DNA from: Laguncularia racemosa
Taxonomy: Eukaryota > Streptophyta > Magnoliopsida > Myrtales > Combretaceae
Direction of reading: 5' to 3'
DNA length: 64,000 bases
Assembly (NCBI GenBank): GCA_037954665.1
Contig: JBBMOL010000021.1
Location: 3,224,001-3,288,000 of the forward strand
Each line of letters starts with the position of its first letter. Within the stretch, counting starts at the first letter, position 1. Positions 1 through 10,440 of this stretch are shown here, one piece after another. The position numbers were made by a program, and so were the translations under genes. The notes beneath the pieces were generated by a model. The model made no database searches, was not told the DNA's origin, and saw nothing but the letters and a program-made list of their open reading frames with translations.

Positions 1-537
1 CATGCATCTCTTCCTCGTCATCCTTACTCTCCACCTCCATAGCAGTCATCTCCCTTTGTTTTAGACATTGAGCAGCCATCAAAAACCCAAACATTTGAAG
101 CATTGGATTTGATGAGTCTTTCCTCTTGACAAACCGGTTATTATCTGTTTATTCTCAACCCTAGCAACTGCTTTCCCTTTTCCAGAAAATTCTTTCTCCC
201 CTCTAATGTCTGAAATAGCTGTGCTCTTTTCCACATTTTTGCCATATGCCCCCTTATCAACATTCTTACTGTCTGACCCATACAATTTATTAGAGGATCC
301 ATACCTATTACTCGCCACTTTATAAGGATTAGAATGCCTCTACCTCTTAACTTTCAAAGCTAGCTGGATGGCTTCATCAAGGGTGTCATATTGTTGCAGC
401 TCTACAATACAAGCAATTTCATACTTCAGGCTTGACACAAACATGCCATTGTCTGTTCAAGAGGCTCAATGGTCTCACATTGAATCATCAGTGCTTCAAA
501 TTCTTGGACATGCTCGTCCATAGTTTAGCCTCCCTGC
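1..537 (-). pseudogene. Ty3/gypsy gag, C-terminal half (family AB, copy A)
   Basis: This is the downstream part of a gypsy gag read on the minus strand; the rest resumes at 2185 beyond an inserted solo LTR. At 79-318 it reads a basic linker with SKNVDKGAYGKN, matching SKNVDKGRFGKN in copy B near 10160. It ends at the start of a zinc knuckle (QCFKCLGF), which is then lost to a small deletion and a stop; copy B keeps the full CX2CX4HX4C. The 320-537 part aligns with the conserved gag region around 9900-10130 of copy B but has stops. Protease and pol would lie left of the window. Family knowledge: gag forms the virus-like particle of the retrotransposon. Confidence 0.8.
533..537. repeat. Target-site duplication CCTGC, left copy
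   Basis: CCTGC stands immediately before the TG of the solo LTR and is repeated at 2185-2189 immediately after its CA. Confidence 0.8.
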
Positions 538-2184
538 TGATAGAGCCATTTTATACTCAATCTTTATAGTATGAAGTGTGTTAATTTATTATAGATTTTA
601 TAGAAAACATAAGGAAATGGTACTTAATTCTATTATGGTGATAAATCAGGTTAAATGGAGTCAAGGGTGCTAATTCAAGTAAATTAAAGAAGTCATCTAC
701 AACTTGGATCAAAGACAAGGATTTACACTGCCGGAGGAAAGTACATGGGCGTGTAGTTGAAGTACATGGCCGTGTACTTGGTTTTGAATCAATAGGAAAA
801 TGCACGGTTGAAGTACACGGCCGTGTATCTGTCTAGAAGGAGGCATGGGTTGAGGCATGGCCATGGTGCAAACCGTGCTACACACTGCAAGAGAAGGAGA
901 GAGACACGGCTTGTGACACGGCTGTGGTGGAAGACGTGGTGGCAGCCGTGGTGCAAACCGTGGTGGAAGCTTGATGAAGCCGTGCCATATACTAAACAAC
1001 GAGGAGAAATTGTGGAACATCGACCAGAGGATGGCATGACTTGAGATCTGACCGTGGTATAAGCCATGGCATACACTGATCACGGATGAAGACTTGTAAA
1101 TTACCCACAGAGGAAGGCACGGTTTGACCCACGGCCGTGTGGTAGGGCGTGCCAGGCGGACGATTATTCACTTCTCGAAATTTACTTGAAAAAGGAAAGA
1201 TATTTTCGTATCTTGCTAGCAAAAGATCACCTGCCATTCCTTTAACAATATAAATAGAACTAACCCTAGAGGGTTATGGTCATCTTGAATCTTGGATCAT
1301 CTTGGAGACAAGAAGAAAGGAGGAGGCAGAGCAAGTAACCGGGAACAGAGGCTTGTTATGTTTTTATTCTTAATTTTCGTTTTTATGATGAACATGTGTA
1401 GCTAAGAACTTTTTCTAGCCAAAGGGTTATAGAAGTTTGATTCTCCACGAATTGTGAGATCTAATTGAGTTGTCTTTAATCTATTCTTTGTTTTTGGATA
1501 TTCATATATCTTCTGAACGTCTTGTCATTATTATCTTTGTTGATTGGTATGAATTAGAGCTCTTCTACTCAATTAACAAGTTAATATATTATCATCTAGC
1601 ACGTCAAATCCGTAATTGTTTGATAGTTCTAGTCTCGGTGACACGATAACATGTTTGATTATAAAATAGATGATCGAATTCATGTTATGGAGATGTATGA
1701 TCTTGTTTAAATAGGTTATCTTATAATCTACTGGCATGAATTGGTAGTCTCTCTAGTTTTTAATGCTATTGATAGATTAAATCCTCAGAGCTTGTCTAGG
1801 GTTGTCTAATCGATAAGAGAAATAATCAAAGAGCTTGTTTTGGTTATCGAAGAAGTACGGAGAGATAGGTTATTAGAGCTTGTTAATAACCATAACCAGT
1901 TTATCTAGAAATAAGAATAGAAAACATTTGCATCGATGATCAATTCCTAGAATTAAACTATCTTGATTCCTTTGGCTAGGCTTTTATCAATATTCAGCTT
2001 TATTATATTGTTTAATATTATTTGATTCACAAACAAACCCCCCCATTTTTCTTTCCCTATTTATTCTCTTTGAATAGAAATATATTTAACCAATCCCTAT
2101 GGATACGACCCTACTCACTACTATACGCAAATCATATCATTGTCTAGGAGTAGGTTTTATTTTTGTTGGATTCGACACCCATCA
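538..2184 (+). mobile_element. Solo LTR, Tat/Ogre-like gypsy, 1.65 kb
   Basis: The segment begins TGATAGAGCC and ends CACCCATCA. It is flanked by a perfect 5-bp duplication CCTGC (533-537 and 2185-2189), and the gag of copy A resumes exactly after it. No open reading frame of note lies inside. The last ~100 bp contain AATCCCTATGGATACGACCC, a signature of the 3' end of Tat/Ogre-lineage LTRs, which sets the + orientation. The 740-1160 part is GC-richer and full of degenerate copies of a CACGGCCGTGT palindrome. A lone LTR with a target duplication is the usual product of recombination between the two LTRs of a full element. Clade assignment is from the terminal signature only. Confidence 0.8.
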
Positions 2185-2851
2185 CCTGCCTCAAGGTTTG
2201 GAGGTGCATGAATAGCTTATGCTTGTAATGCTTTGGAACAAATCTCTTCTTCATGACTCACTTCATCTCTTGCCAAGTACGAATCTCAATGTCACCATCT
2301 TTCCTCCTATGTTCTTCTACCATAAGGCGATATACCTTGTAAACTCAACTGCTGCCAAACGTACTTGAGTATTATCATTGATTTCATAAGACTCAAAAAC
2401 TCCTTCCACCTTATCCAAGCCAATCAAGATAATCCTCTATAGATCCTCTTCCAGCAATTGAATGCATCTATAACTTCATATATTCTAAACCCTTAGGTGG
2501 TTGAAACTCATGATTAGGATAGAATTCATCTTCAAAATTATCATCTCTTCCTTCTCGGTAAGTGTAATAATCTTCTCCAACTCGCTTTCCCCTATTTCCC
2601 CCTAATGCTCCTTCTCTACGTACATCATTAATGGCTACCTAAAGTGGGGTTACCTGTGGATTTTCTACTAGCTATTGGGGTAATGTCATCTGATCCACCC
2701 ATGTGGCTATATTAGCAACATTGGTGGATAGATCCTGTAACTATTCTTCCAAATTTCTCTTATCACCTATAGCATGATGTCCTTGACCTCTTCCTCTAAC
2801 CTGACTGTTGGCTTCATCCCCAATTCCTCCATTCACACTATCGTTCGACAT
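2185..2851 (-). pseudogene. Ty3/gypsy gag, N-terminal half (family AB, copy A)
   Basis: The minus strand opens with ATG at 2851 (MSNDSVNGGIGDEAN) and continues to the solo LTR. It contains ATWVDQMTLPQ, EDYLDW and the WWxE/K-like region typical of chromovirus-type gag. The same start and order occur in copy B from 9233. Several in-frame stops and frameshifts make it non-functional. The break by the solo LTR falls in the conserved LMHLQTLRQ region, and the other half lies at 1-537. Confidence 0.8.
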
Positions 2852-3259
2852 ACTTCATTGATTTATAGTCTTAACATAATAATTCCCAATCACAATCACA
2901 CACACTAACTGCAGTAAAACCTTAACGTTAACCCTCGTCCAATTCCTAAATCACAAATTCAATCAACCCACAACACAATTTACAGTATAAACCCTAACTT
3001 CAATTCACTATCACACTACCCACGACACAACCCTAATTCCAACCTTTGCTCAATTCCAATTCATAATCACATAAACCACAACACAAGCCATGGTATAAAC
3101 CTTAATTTCAATTCACAATACTCAATTAATCACAGCACAAATAATGCAATAATCCCATCTTCAATTCACAATCAAACAATTCAAGGTGCTTACAGCATAA
3201 ACCCTAATTTTTCATTTCCAATTCAAGCAATCCTACGTTATAACCCTTCTCTCAACCAT
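2852..3259 (-). other. Untranslated leader of gypsy copy A
   Basis: This AT-rich stretch lies between the primer-binding site and the gag ATG on the minus strand and matches 8862-9232 of copy B. It has repeated CAATTCA/CACAA runs and no coding potential. Confidence 0.6.
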
Positions 3260-3271
3260 GCTTTGATACTA
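3260..3271 (-). promoter_or_regulatory. Primer-binding site (Met-tRNA type), decayed
   Basis: The minus strand reads TAGTATCAAAGC just inside the LTR end. It differs at two positions from TGGTATCAGAGC of copy B, the standard site complementary to the 3' end of initiator methionine tRNA. Confidence 0.7.
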
Positions 3272-3276
3272 AATTA

Positions 3277-3943
3277 TGATGTGTCTAATCCAAATGCGGA
3301 ATCAAGTAATCATATTCCCAATCAATGATTCACAACAAGTAATCCGAACAATTCAAAACAACAGCAAAATAAAAACATAAACCCTTACCAGATATTACAC
3401 ACTAGTAAGAGGATAGTCCTAACATGGATTTGTTAATATATGACATACAACAATCCCGATACCATCACTCGTCACAATCTAAAGATTGATAAGAGTATAA
3501 GAAAATGGGAGTAAACTCCACTCGTATATTCTCAAATGTCCAAGGTTTTGTTGATATTGCTATCACAAAAGGTATTTATAGTAGCCCTTAAAAGAAACAA
3601 ATATTGGCTAAGAAAATAAAAGAAATACGTAAAGCAAAACCAGCCTAGATAAATTGTAAGCCACTAAGGAAAAGTCGTTGGCCTTTGGAAGATAAACCAT
3701 CGGCCTTTGTAGATAAGTCGCCTAAAACACCGATCGGCCTAAATGGATACACCAACGGCCTTTATAGCAGGCTTTAACCTTGCACCGCCAGTTCTTCAAA
3801 GGTAAGCTGCCCGCTTTAACATCATAAGCTGCTGGCTTTTAAAGGCAACTTTCCATGCTTGTTTTGTATCATTTAGTTTACTCGGTTGTCGTCCTGAAGC
3901 ACTGATAGATGCATTTGTAATTGAGATGACTTGATTCCCATCA
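3277..3943 (-). repeat. 5' LTR of gypsy copy A
   Basis: The minus strand starts TGATGGGAATCAAG at 3943 and ends ..ACACATCA at 3277 (667 bp). It aligns along its length with the two LTRs of copy B (8188-8845 and 11410-11988), including the GGCC-rich middle. Its partner LTR lies left of the window, so the target duplication cannot be checked; the outer flank is AAGTA (3944-3948). The outer flank is the intron just upstream of the DPE1-like exons. Confidence 0.85.
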
Positions 3944-4216
3944 AAGTAGGTGGAATTACTCCTCCTTTTATGATTCTTATCCTTCTCTTAGTGGGAATTT
4001 GACATTAATATCTATCTTCATATTACTAAAGTTGATCTTTTGTTTACAACATTTTTCTTCTTTGCTTTTTACTTCACTAATTTGGGGTATTTGTTAACAT
4101 CCTTGTCAAACCAGTAATATTTTTAAGCCAACTTTCAATCTTTCAAAAATTCATCTTGGATTATATAATATATAGAGTTCATGCTCTCTCTCTCTTTTTT
4201 TTTTTAAATATTATAG
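3944..4216 (+). other. DPE1: Intron sequence upstream of DPE1-like exon
   Basis: AT- and T-rich sequence ends in a pyrimidine tract and AAATATTATAG, a good splice acceptor directly before the first DPE1-like exon. The LTR of gypsy copy A abuts it, so the element appears to have landed in this intron in antisense orientation. Earlier exons, if present, would be left of the window. Confidence 0.55.
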
Positions 4217-4702
4217 GTTCTTCCTCTTATTCCTCCCTCGAGAAAGGTTAGTGGAGTATGTTCTCCTTACTCTGGCCAAGTAGCTTTACTTTAATTTTCT
4301 TTTCTTTAAGTTTGTTCTTCATTTCCTCCTTGTCAAATTAATAAATGCCAACTTATTTCTATATCTTTAGCCAATGTTCAATGTTGTCCCAATGCTTTAT
4401 AAATGTTTTATTGAGTCTTGAATCTTTTGAAATAATTTTGATTCTATTCATATTACACTCAACTCTCTCTTACCATGAACCACAAATTTCTTGAAGGGTT
4501 TGCACTCGGCTTTTGAAAAGCTTTAGGATGGTTTAAGACTACATTACACTTATCCCCTTGATTGATTTAGTGTATCTTGTGCTGAAAAAGTGTAAATAGT
4601 GACCTTAATTCCTTTTTCTTGTATATTCAGGATGCCAATTGTGGCAACACCCTGTTGATATCCCTAGAGGCACTTGTGAAAGATGGCTTGTTAGAGAAGA
4701 AT
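4217..4702 (+). pseudogene. DPE1: Plastid 4-alpha-glucanotransferase (disproportionating enzyme 1), two exons, truncated
   Basis: Exon 4217-4279 encodes VLPLIPPSRKVSGVCSPYSG plus Q, close to the conserved QVLPLVPPGRK..GSPYSGQ segment of plant DPE1 near the start of the GH77 domain. The next exon starts at 4631 with DANCGNTLLISLEALVKDG, the conserved continuation in the same phase. The intron 4280-4630 has GT (gtagct) and AG (ttcag) ends. The second exon runs to about 4702 (LLEKN) and then stops matching: no splice donor follows, and the next codons run into a stop. No later exon (the catalytic GH77 core) is visible downstream. DPE1 moves maltodextrin units between chains during starch breakdown in plastids. 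I read this as a gene fragment or a gene broken by repeats. Identification is from memory of the protein and is strong for these two exons. Confidence 0.8.
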
Positions 4703-4980
4703 ATATACATGCTATAAATATTTTCTTTTCTTTTCTTTTTTAGCCATATTTCTATATGTATTATTGTATCTAATGATATTAGAGAATTATTACAAGAAAA
4801 GCAACATACAATCACTCCATTAATAAAATGGATGCTGCTTATTAACATGATACTAATTCACATGTGAAGAAGAGTATATTTATGCTTGTACTAATGTTAT
4901 ATTTAAGCCACTAATTTTTTATTCAACTCCATACTCCCTTAAAAATTAAAATCATTAGATAATTTACCAATAAGACCTTA
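4703..4980. repeat. Dispersed direct repeat, copy 1
   Basis: The segment starting ATATACATGCTATAAA and containing CCACTAATTTTTTATTCAACTC recurs at about 5278-5455 in the same order, with large gaps. Copy 1 starts exactly where the DPE1-like exon is lost. Confidence 0.6.
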
Positions 4981-5277
4981 GTATCATTTATCATTTAGCA
5001 AATATTTATTTGAAGAATGGTTGAGATTATTCCCATTAATCACGAATGTTGTTATTGTATTTCCATGTCATTTAGTACTCCCACATTTAAAAACAATAGT
5101 TTCTTTCATGTATTAAGCTATTAACAAGACTATTTATTCTATAATTTCAAAAGTTTGACTCTAACAATTCTTCTCCAAATCTTTACCACCTCCTACCTAT
5201 TTTATACTATGATTTTATTTCATATCTTCTTTGACTAATGATATCACTTATATTCCTTTTTTCATAATGATTACTGA
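4981..5277. other. AT-rich spacer between repeat copies
   Basis: I see no coding or structured signal here, only AT-rich sequence. Confidence 0.5.
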
Positions 5278-5455
5278 TATATATATACATGCTATAAAAT
5301 TTTTCTATTTTCAACCAATATTTCTATATGCATTCATATATATGCTAATATTAGGGAATTATCTATCTATTAATTTAAACCACTAACTTTTTATTCAACT
5401 CTACACCTCTTGAAAATTAAAACTTTTAATTAAATTTCCAATAAGATTGAAATAC
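5278..5455. repeat. Dispersed direct repeat, copy 2
   Basis: It matches 4703-4980 in two blocks: TATATACATGCTATAAA with the following CAATATTTCTATATGCAT, and AACCACTAACTTTTTATTCAACTC with the following AAAATTAAAA. Confidence 0.6.
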
Positions 5456-6554
5456 CCCAATTAACATAATTTTATTTTAGAGGGCATTTTAGTAATTTTA
5501 TTCTCCTAAAGCTTTTAATTAATTAAGCTTAATCCTTTATTCTCGTAAACAAACTACCCTTGACCATATTAAATGTATGTTCTCCTTAAAAAACAAACAG
5601 TACTTCTCTTCTCTTGCAAATCTTGTAGACAAATCAAATAAAAAGATAACTGCCCCTTATTAATTCCCTTTATCATTTCATTACTTTTATCAAGCCCTAA
5701 ATGGGTTTTGGTTAGTTTATAATCTTAGGGTAAAGTATAGTGTAAAGGATCTTGAAATTAAAGTTCCTTAGGGATTGCAAGACAAGTTGAAGAGGGGGTT
5801 TGGAAGCGGTTTATGTGTTAGGTGTTGATTTCTTGTTAAAGATGATGTAAAGATTTAAGGTTGTGGAGTTCCTATTAACTATTAAAAGCCCATTCCAAGT
5901 ACATATTTACCATGTGTGTTGTTTATGTGTGTTAGTAATAGAAGTTCAATGAACTTAATAAATATCAAGCTAATAACTCGCTTGTGTAAGGCTCGGCCTA
6001 GGAGTTAGAGGTGGTAAAACCTTAGAGGGCACCTCTTAATCTGTATGTGGCAGTATCCCTTATAGAGCTACATATCGACATGATCTAGGTAGAAATTCCT
6101 GATACTAGTTTAGAAGGTTGGGGCTAAATGTGATAGTTCCCATAAGATTATATTTTATTATATTATATTAAGTGTAAGTAGGGTTATGAGTACTCTTGTG
6201 TTAATTGATGGAGTAAATCAAAAGACAATTAAATTAATTATTTGTGATATTTGTTGCATTAAATATATGTGACTTGAGAATTGTTTGGCATATGCATGTG
6301 TGTGTGGTATTCACATACTAAGGATTAACTCACCCTTTTTGGGACCTTTCTTTTTCAGTTACAAGTACATTTGATGGGTTTATAGTATATGATGAGATGG
6401 GTATAAACTATTATTGAATTGCAATATTCATATATGTTTTTAGTGAGATAAAACTTGGATTAACTCATAAATGTATTTACAAAATCAAACTTAATATTGA
6501 TTTATTCGATGTCCAAATCACATGACTATGTATATCTTGGATGAGTGCCTAATA
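5451..6554 (+). other. Probable degenerate del/Tekay-type LTR, no genes
   Basis: The stretch opens TTGAAATACCCCAATTAACA followed by AGAGGGCATTTTAGTAATTT, which resembles the start of plant del/Tekay gypsy LTRs. Near 6320 it has GGATTAACTCACCCTTTTT followed by TTTTTCAGTTACAAG, also usual in such LTRs. I cannot set its ends or find a target duplication. No gene is visible. Confidence 0.35.
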
Positions 6555-7404
6555 ATGCAAAAATCGAAGTGCATAAGTGGAAGTGTTTATGTTGTGTTTT
6601 TCAAAGTGCAAGTCTAAACAGGGGATGACATCCTACCATTATAAGTGCTATCACTCAAATACCACAAGCAAAAGCTTTTGTGTACTTTTTGGGGTGGTAG
6701 CATTCGATTTCCAAAGCATGGCACTTAGATGCTAGTTGGATTTTTCAAAACCCTAACCCATGACATCTGGACACCAAGAGGAGATGCTAGGGCTTTTGGG
6801 CATGGCATTTGGACACTAGTCAATGTGCTGTTTGAATGTTACCCTAAAAGTAGTTGTTGAAGAGCATTAAATACGAGTTGACTTCTTCCCTCTTCCCACT
6901 AACACTCAAATATCTTTAAGGAGATAAATATACATCTTTAGATAGATATACATTAACTATAAGTGCAAAATTTTTGCATTTAATCCTCTTGTATCATTAT
7001 AAATTACTAAGTTTGCCTCTTATATATCGAATTGCAAATATATTGAGTGAAAACAAAGTGTAGTGTAAGTGCGTTAATATTTTACAAAATCTTGAAAGAG
7101 CACTACACCAAATATTGAGTTTGTATTGTGAGAGCTTGTTGTAGACTTTTCAGCTATTGATTGAGTTATTAAATAAAAGTAGTGTGAAGTCCTTCATTAG
7201 TGGCATGTGTGTCTATAGAGAGTAGGGGATAGTTTGAACTCCACATTAAGTCTAGGCTTGATCTTCTAAACCCTTTCTCTCTTTTATTTTCAGTATATTA
7301 CTTCATTCATTTGATTAGCTTGGGATAAATTTGTTAACTTGCAATAATTTGCAATAAAACTCAATTCACCCCTTACCCCCTTGAGTTATTAGCCTAGTAT
7401 TTCA
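6555..7404 (+). repeat. 5' LTR of copia element (SIRE/Maximus-like), left end approximate
   Basis: The right end is set by TATTTCA at 7404, followed after two bases by the primer-binding site. The end region (CTTGCAATAAAACTCA, CACCCCTTACCCCCTTGAGT) is like that of SIRE/Maximus LTRs, as is the polyprotein that follows. The left end is a guess, since no second LTR survives for comparison. Confidence 0.5.
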
Positions 7405-7406
7405 TT

Positions 7407-7418
7407 TGGTATCAAAAC
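7407..7418 (+). promoter_or_regulatory. Copia primer-binding site
   Basis: TGGTATCAAAAC lies two bases after the LTR end and differs from TGGTATCAGAGC by two G-to-A changes. Confidence 0.7.
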
Positions 7419-7468
7419 TTGTCTCTAAGCTTATTTGTGTGCTTAATTGCATCTTAGAGTAAAGATCA

Positions 7469-8187
7469 TGGCAACTAATGCACTAGGCTTTCTAGAAGTC
7501 CAAGTTATAAATAGGCTACTTTTTTTCATCGGTGATAACTATCCATATTAGAAATGTATGATGAGAGTATTCTTAAAAGCTTAAAATAGATTGCTGTGGA
7601 ATGCTATAGAAAAAGGACCAATTAAGATAGAAAGTAGGGAAGAAAAAGATTATGATGATAATGATTGGAAAAATCTTGAATTAAATGATATTACTATGAA
7701 TATCTTGCATTATGTCATGATTAAAATTAATTTCAATAAAACTTGTACTTGTAAGAATGCTAAAGAAATATGGGATGAACTACAATGTACATATGAAGGA
7801 ACTTCTTGTGTTAGAGATACAAAAGTAAGCTTATTTTGTGGACAATTTGAAAACTTTAAGATGGAACTTAATGAAACAATTGATGAAATGTCTAATAGGT
7901 TTATCAGTATCATCAATCATTTTGTGTTCATGGTAAGACCTTTTACTAATATTAAAATCAATTCTAAAATTCTTAGGTCTTTACCATTGAAAAGAATTGC
8001 CATTGAGGAAGCTCATGATTTCTCCTTACTATCAAAAGAGCAATTCCTTGGAACTTTTAAGACTCATGAGATGATAAAAAAAATAATAATAAGGGGAAGA
8101 ATCTAAGAAGAAGACAATTGCTCTTAAGGCATTAACCTCAAGCTCAAGTGATAATGATTGTGATGATGATGATGAGGAGATGGCTAT
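7469..8187 (+). pseudogene. Ty1/copia gag, N-terminal part
   Basis: Translation begins at ATG 7469 (MATNALGFLEVQV) and soon meets stops. A long clean stretch at 7591-8106 encodes the UBN2-type gag core: EIWDELQCTYEGT, VSLFCGQFENFKM, NETIDEMSNRF and ILRSLPLK. An acidic tail (DCDDDDEEM) leads to the insertion point of gypsy copy B. The reading resumes at 11989 without loss apart from the 5-bp target duplication. Gag builds the particle of the element. Stops near the start and a frameshift at about 8090 make it dead. Confidence 0.85.
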
Positions 8188-8845
8188 TGATGGGAATCAA
8201 ATTATCTCAATTACAGATGCATTTGTCAGTGCTTTGGGATGACAATCGAGTAAACTAAATAATGCAAAACAAGCATGGAACACTGCCTTTAAAAGTTGGT
8301 AGCTTATATTGTTAAGTTGGTGGCTTACCTTGAAGAACCGGTGGTGCAGGAATGAAGGTTTGCCATAAAGGTCGGCGGTGTAAATCCTAAAAGCCGGAGA
8401 TGTAAATGAAGGCCGGTAGTGTAACAATTTAGGTCAGCGGCCTAAACTAGGCGGCTTACAAGTTAAGCCGGTTGCTTTATGTTGTTTCGAACTAATTTTC
8501 CTTGTAATTGAACTTTACTTTATTTATATACTTTTAGGAATAGAAACAAAGAACAAACTTGCATATTTTCATAAATACAAACTTGAGTTTTCTCTCATTT
8601 TCTTATACTTTTATCAATCTTTGGATTGTGGCGAATGATAGTATTGGGATTGTTATGTGTCATATCAACAACTCCGTGTTAGGACTATCCTCTTGCTAGT
8701 GCGTCATATTTGGTAAGGGTTTAGGGTTCTTATTTTGTTATTGTTATTTTGTTGATTTCAGAATTGTTTTTTTTTTTTTTTTTTTTTTGCAAATCTTTGA
8801 TTGGGATTACGATCACTTGATTCTGCTTTAGGATTAGGCACATCA
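8188..8845 (+). repeat. 5' LTR of gypsy copy B
   Basis: It runs from TGATGGGAATC to GGCACATCA (658 bp). The middle holds repeated GGCCGG/CGGCC motifs. A run of about twenty T at 8767-8786 and extra GGCC units make it longer than the 3' LTR. Confidence 0.9.
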
Positions 8846-8850
8846 TAATT

Positions 8851-8862
8851 TGGTATCAGAGC
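8851..8862 (+). promoter_or_regulatory. Primer-binding site, initiator Met-tRNA
   Basis: TGGTATCAGAGC, five bases inside the LTR, is the exact canonical plant site. Confidence 0.85.
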
Positions 8863-9160
8863 AGATTAGGTTATTCAATTTGGAACTTGTTGCAATTTGT
8901 TTTAGTGGGTTTTGTGATTGTTTGAATTGTTCTTGATTTCGGTAGATCATAATTTGGTATCAAAGAAAAGGTTGAGAATTAGGGATTGTGACGTGGTTGT
9001 TTGATAGCGAATTGAAATTAGGGTTTATATTGAAAATTATTCCATGGGTTGATTGGGTTTGAATTGGAATTGAATAAAGGTTGAGAATTTAGGTTATATT
9101 GTGATTTACGTGAATTGTGATTTGGGAATTGAACGAGGGTTGATGTTAAGGTTATGTTGC

Positions 9161-9185
9161 GGTGTGTGTGTGTGTGTGTGTGTGT
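9161..9185. repeat. (GT)n microsatellite in gypsy leader
   Basis: A run of about a dozen GT units lies between the primer site and the gag start. Confidence 0.85.
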
Positions 9186-9232
9186 GATAGTGATTTGGGA
9201 ATTCTTGTGTTGAGACTGCAATTCAGCGAAGT

Positions 9233-10440
9233 ATGTTGAATGATAGTGTGAATGGAGGAATTAGGAATGAAGCTAATAGTTAGGTTGGAGGAGGAGGTCA
9301 GGGACATCGTGCTGCAGGTGGTAGGAGAAATTTGGAAGAATAGTTACAGGATTTAACCACTATTGTTGCTAATCTAGCCACGTGGGTGGATTAGATGACA
9401 TTACCCTAACAACTAGTGGCAAATCCACAGGTATCCTACCTTAGGTAGCCATTAATGATGTATGTAGGGAAGGAGTATTAGGAGGAAATAGGGGAAGGCG
9501 AGTTGGAGGAGATTATTACGCTTATCAGGAAAGAAGAGATGATAATTTTAAAGATGAATTCTATCTTAACCGTGAGTTTAGGCCACTTAAGGGTTTAGAA
9601 TATGTGAAGTTACAGATGCCTTCATTTGCTAGAAGAAGATCTGCAGAGGATTATCTTGATTGGCAGGATAAAGTGGAAGTACTTTTTGAGTGTTATGAGA
9701 TTAATGACAATACTCGAGTACGTTTGGTAACAGTCGAGTTTATAAGGTATGCTGCCTTATGGTGGAAGAAAATTGTGGCTAGTAGGAGGAGATATGGAGA
9801 TGTTGAGATCCGTACTTGGTAGGAGATGAAGCGGGTTATGAGGAAGCAATTTATTCTAGTACATTACAAATAGGAGCTATTCATGCATCTTCAAACATTG
9901 AGACAGGGAGGCAAAACCGTGGATGAGTATGTCCAAGAATTTGAGACACTAATGATTCGATGTGGAGCAGTTGAACCTCTTGAATAGACAATGGCACGAT
10001 TTGTGTCAAGCTTAAAGTATGAGATTGCTTGTACAGTGAAACCATAGCAATATGACACCCTTGATGAAGCCATCCAATTGGCCTTGAAAGTTGAGAGATA
10101 GAGGCGTTCTAATCTTTATAGAACAACGAATAATAGGAATGGATTCTCTAATAAGTTGTACGATTCAAAAAGTAAGAATGTAGATAAAGGAAGATTTGGT
10201 AAGAATGCGGAAAAGAATGCAACTGTTATAGATGTTAAGGGGAGAAGAGTATTTCTGAGAAAGGGAAAGCAGTTGTTGGGACTAAGAACAAATAACAGTC
10301 GGTTTGTTAGGAGGAAAGGCTCATCAAATCCAATGCTTCAAATGTTTGGGTTCTAGACATATGGCTGCTCAATGTCCAAACCAAAGGGCGATGACTGCTA
10401 TGGAGGTGGAGAGTAAGGATGATTAGGAAGAGATGAATGA
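9233..10440 (+). pseudogene. Gypsy gag (copy B) with zinc knuckle
   Basis: It starts at ATG 9233 (MLNDSVNGGIR). Core motifs follow in order: EDYLDWQDKVEVLFECYE near 9636, YAALWWKK near 9750, ETLMIRCGAVEP near 9940 and LDEAIQLALKVER near 10060. A basic linker comes next, then an intact CX2CX4HX4C knuckle (CFKCLGSRHMAAQC, about 10332-10373). At least six stops, mostly CAA/CAG/TGG turned into TAA/TAG, and frameshifts break it. The gag is of chromovirus type. Confidence 0.85.

Noticed and set aside
808..1237. Several overlapping open frames of 78-124 codons on both strands
   Set aside because: They lie in the GC-rich palindromic part of a solo LTR; composition, not coding, keeps them open.
4627..4848. 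Minus-strand frame of 73 codons
   Set aside because: It runs antisense across the DPE1-like exon and intron; the plus-strand reading is the conserved one.
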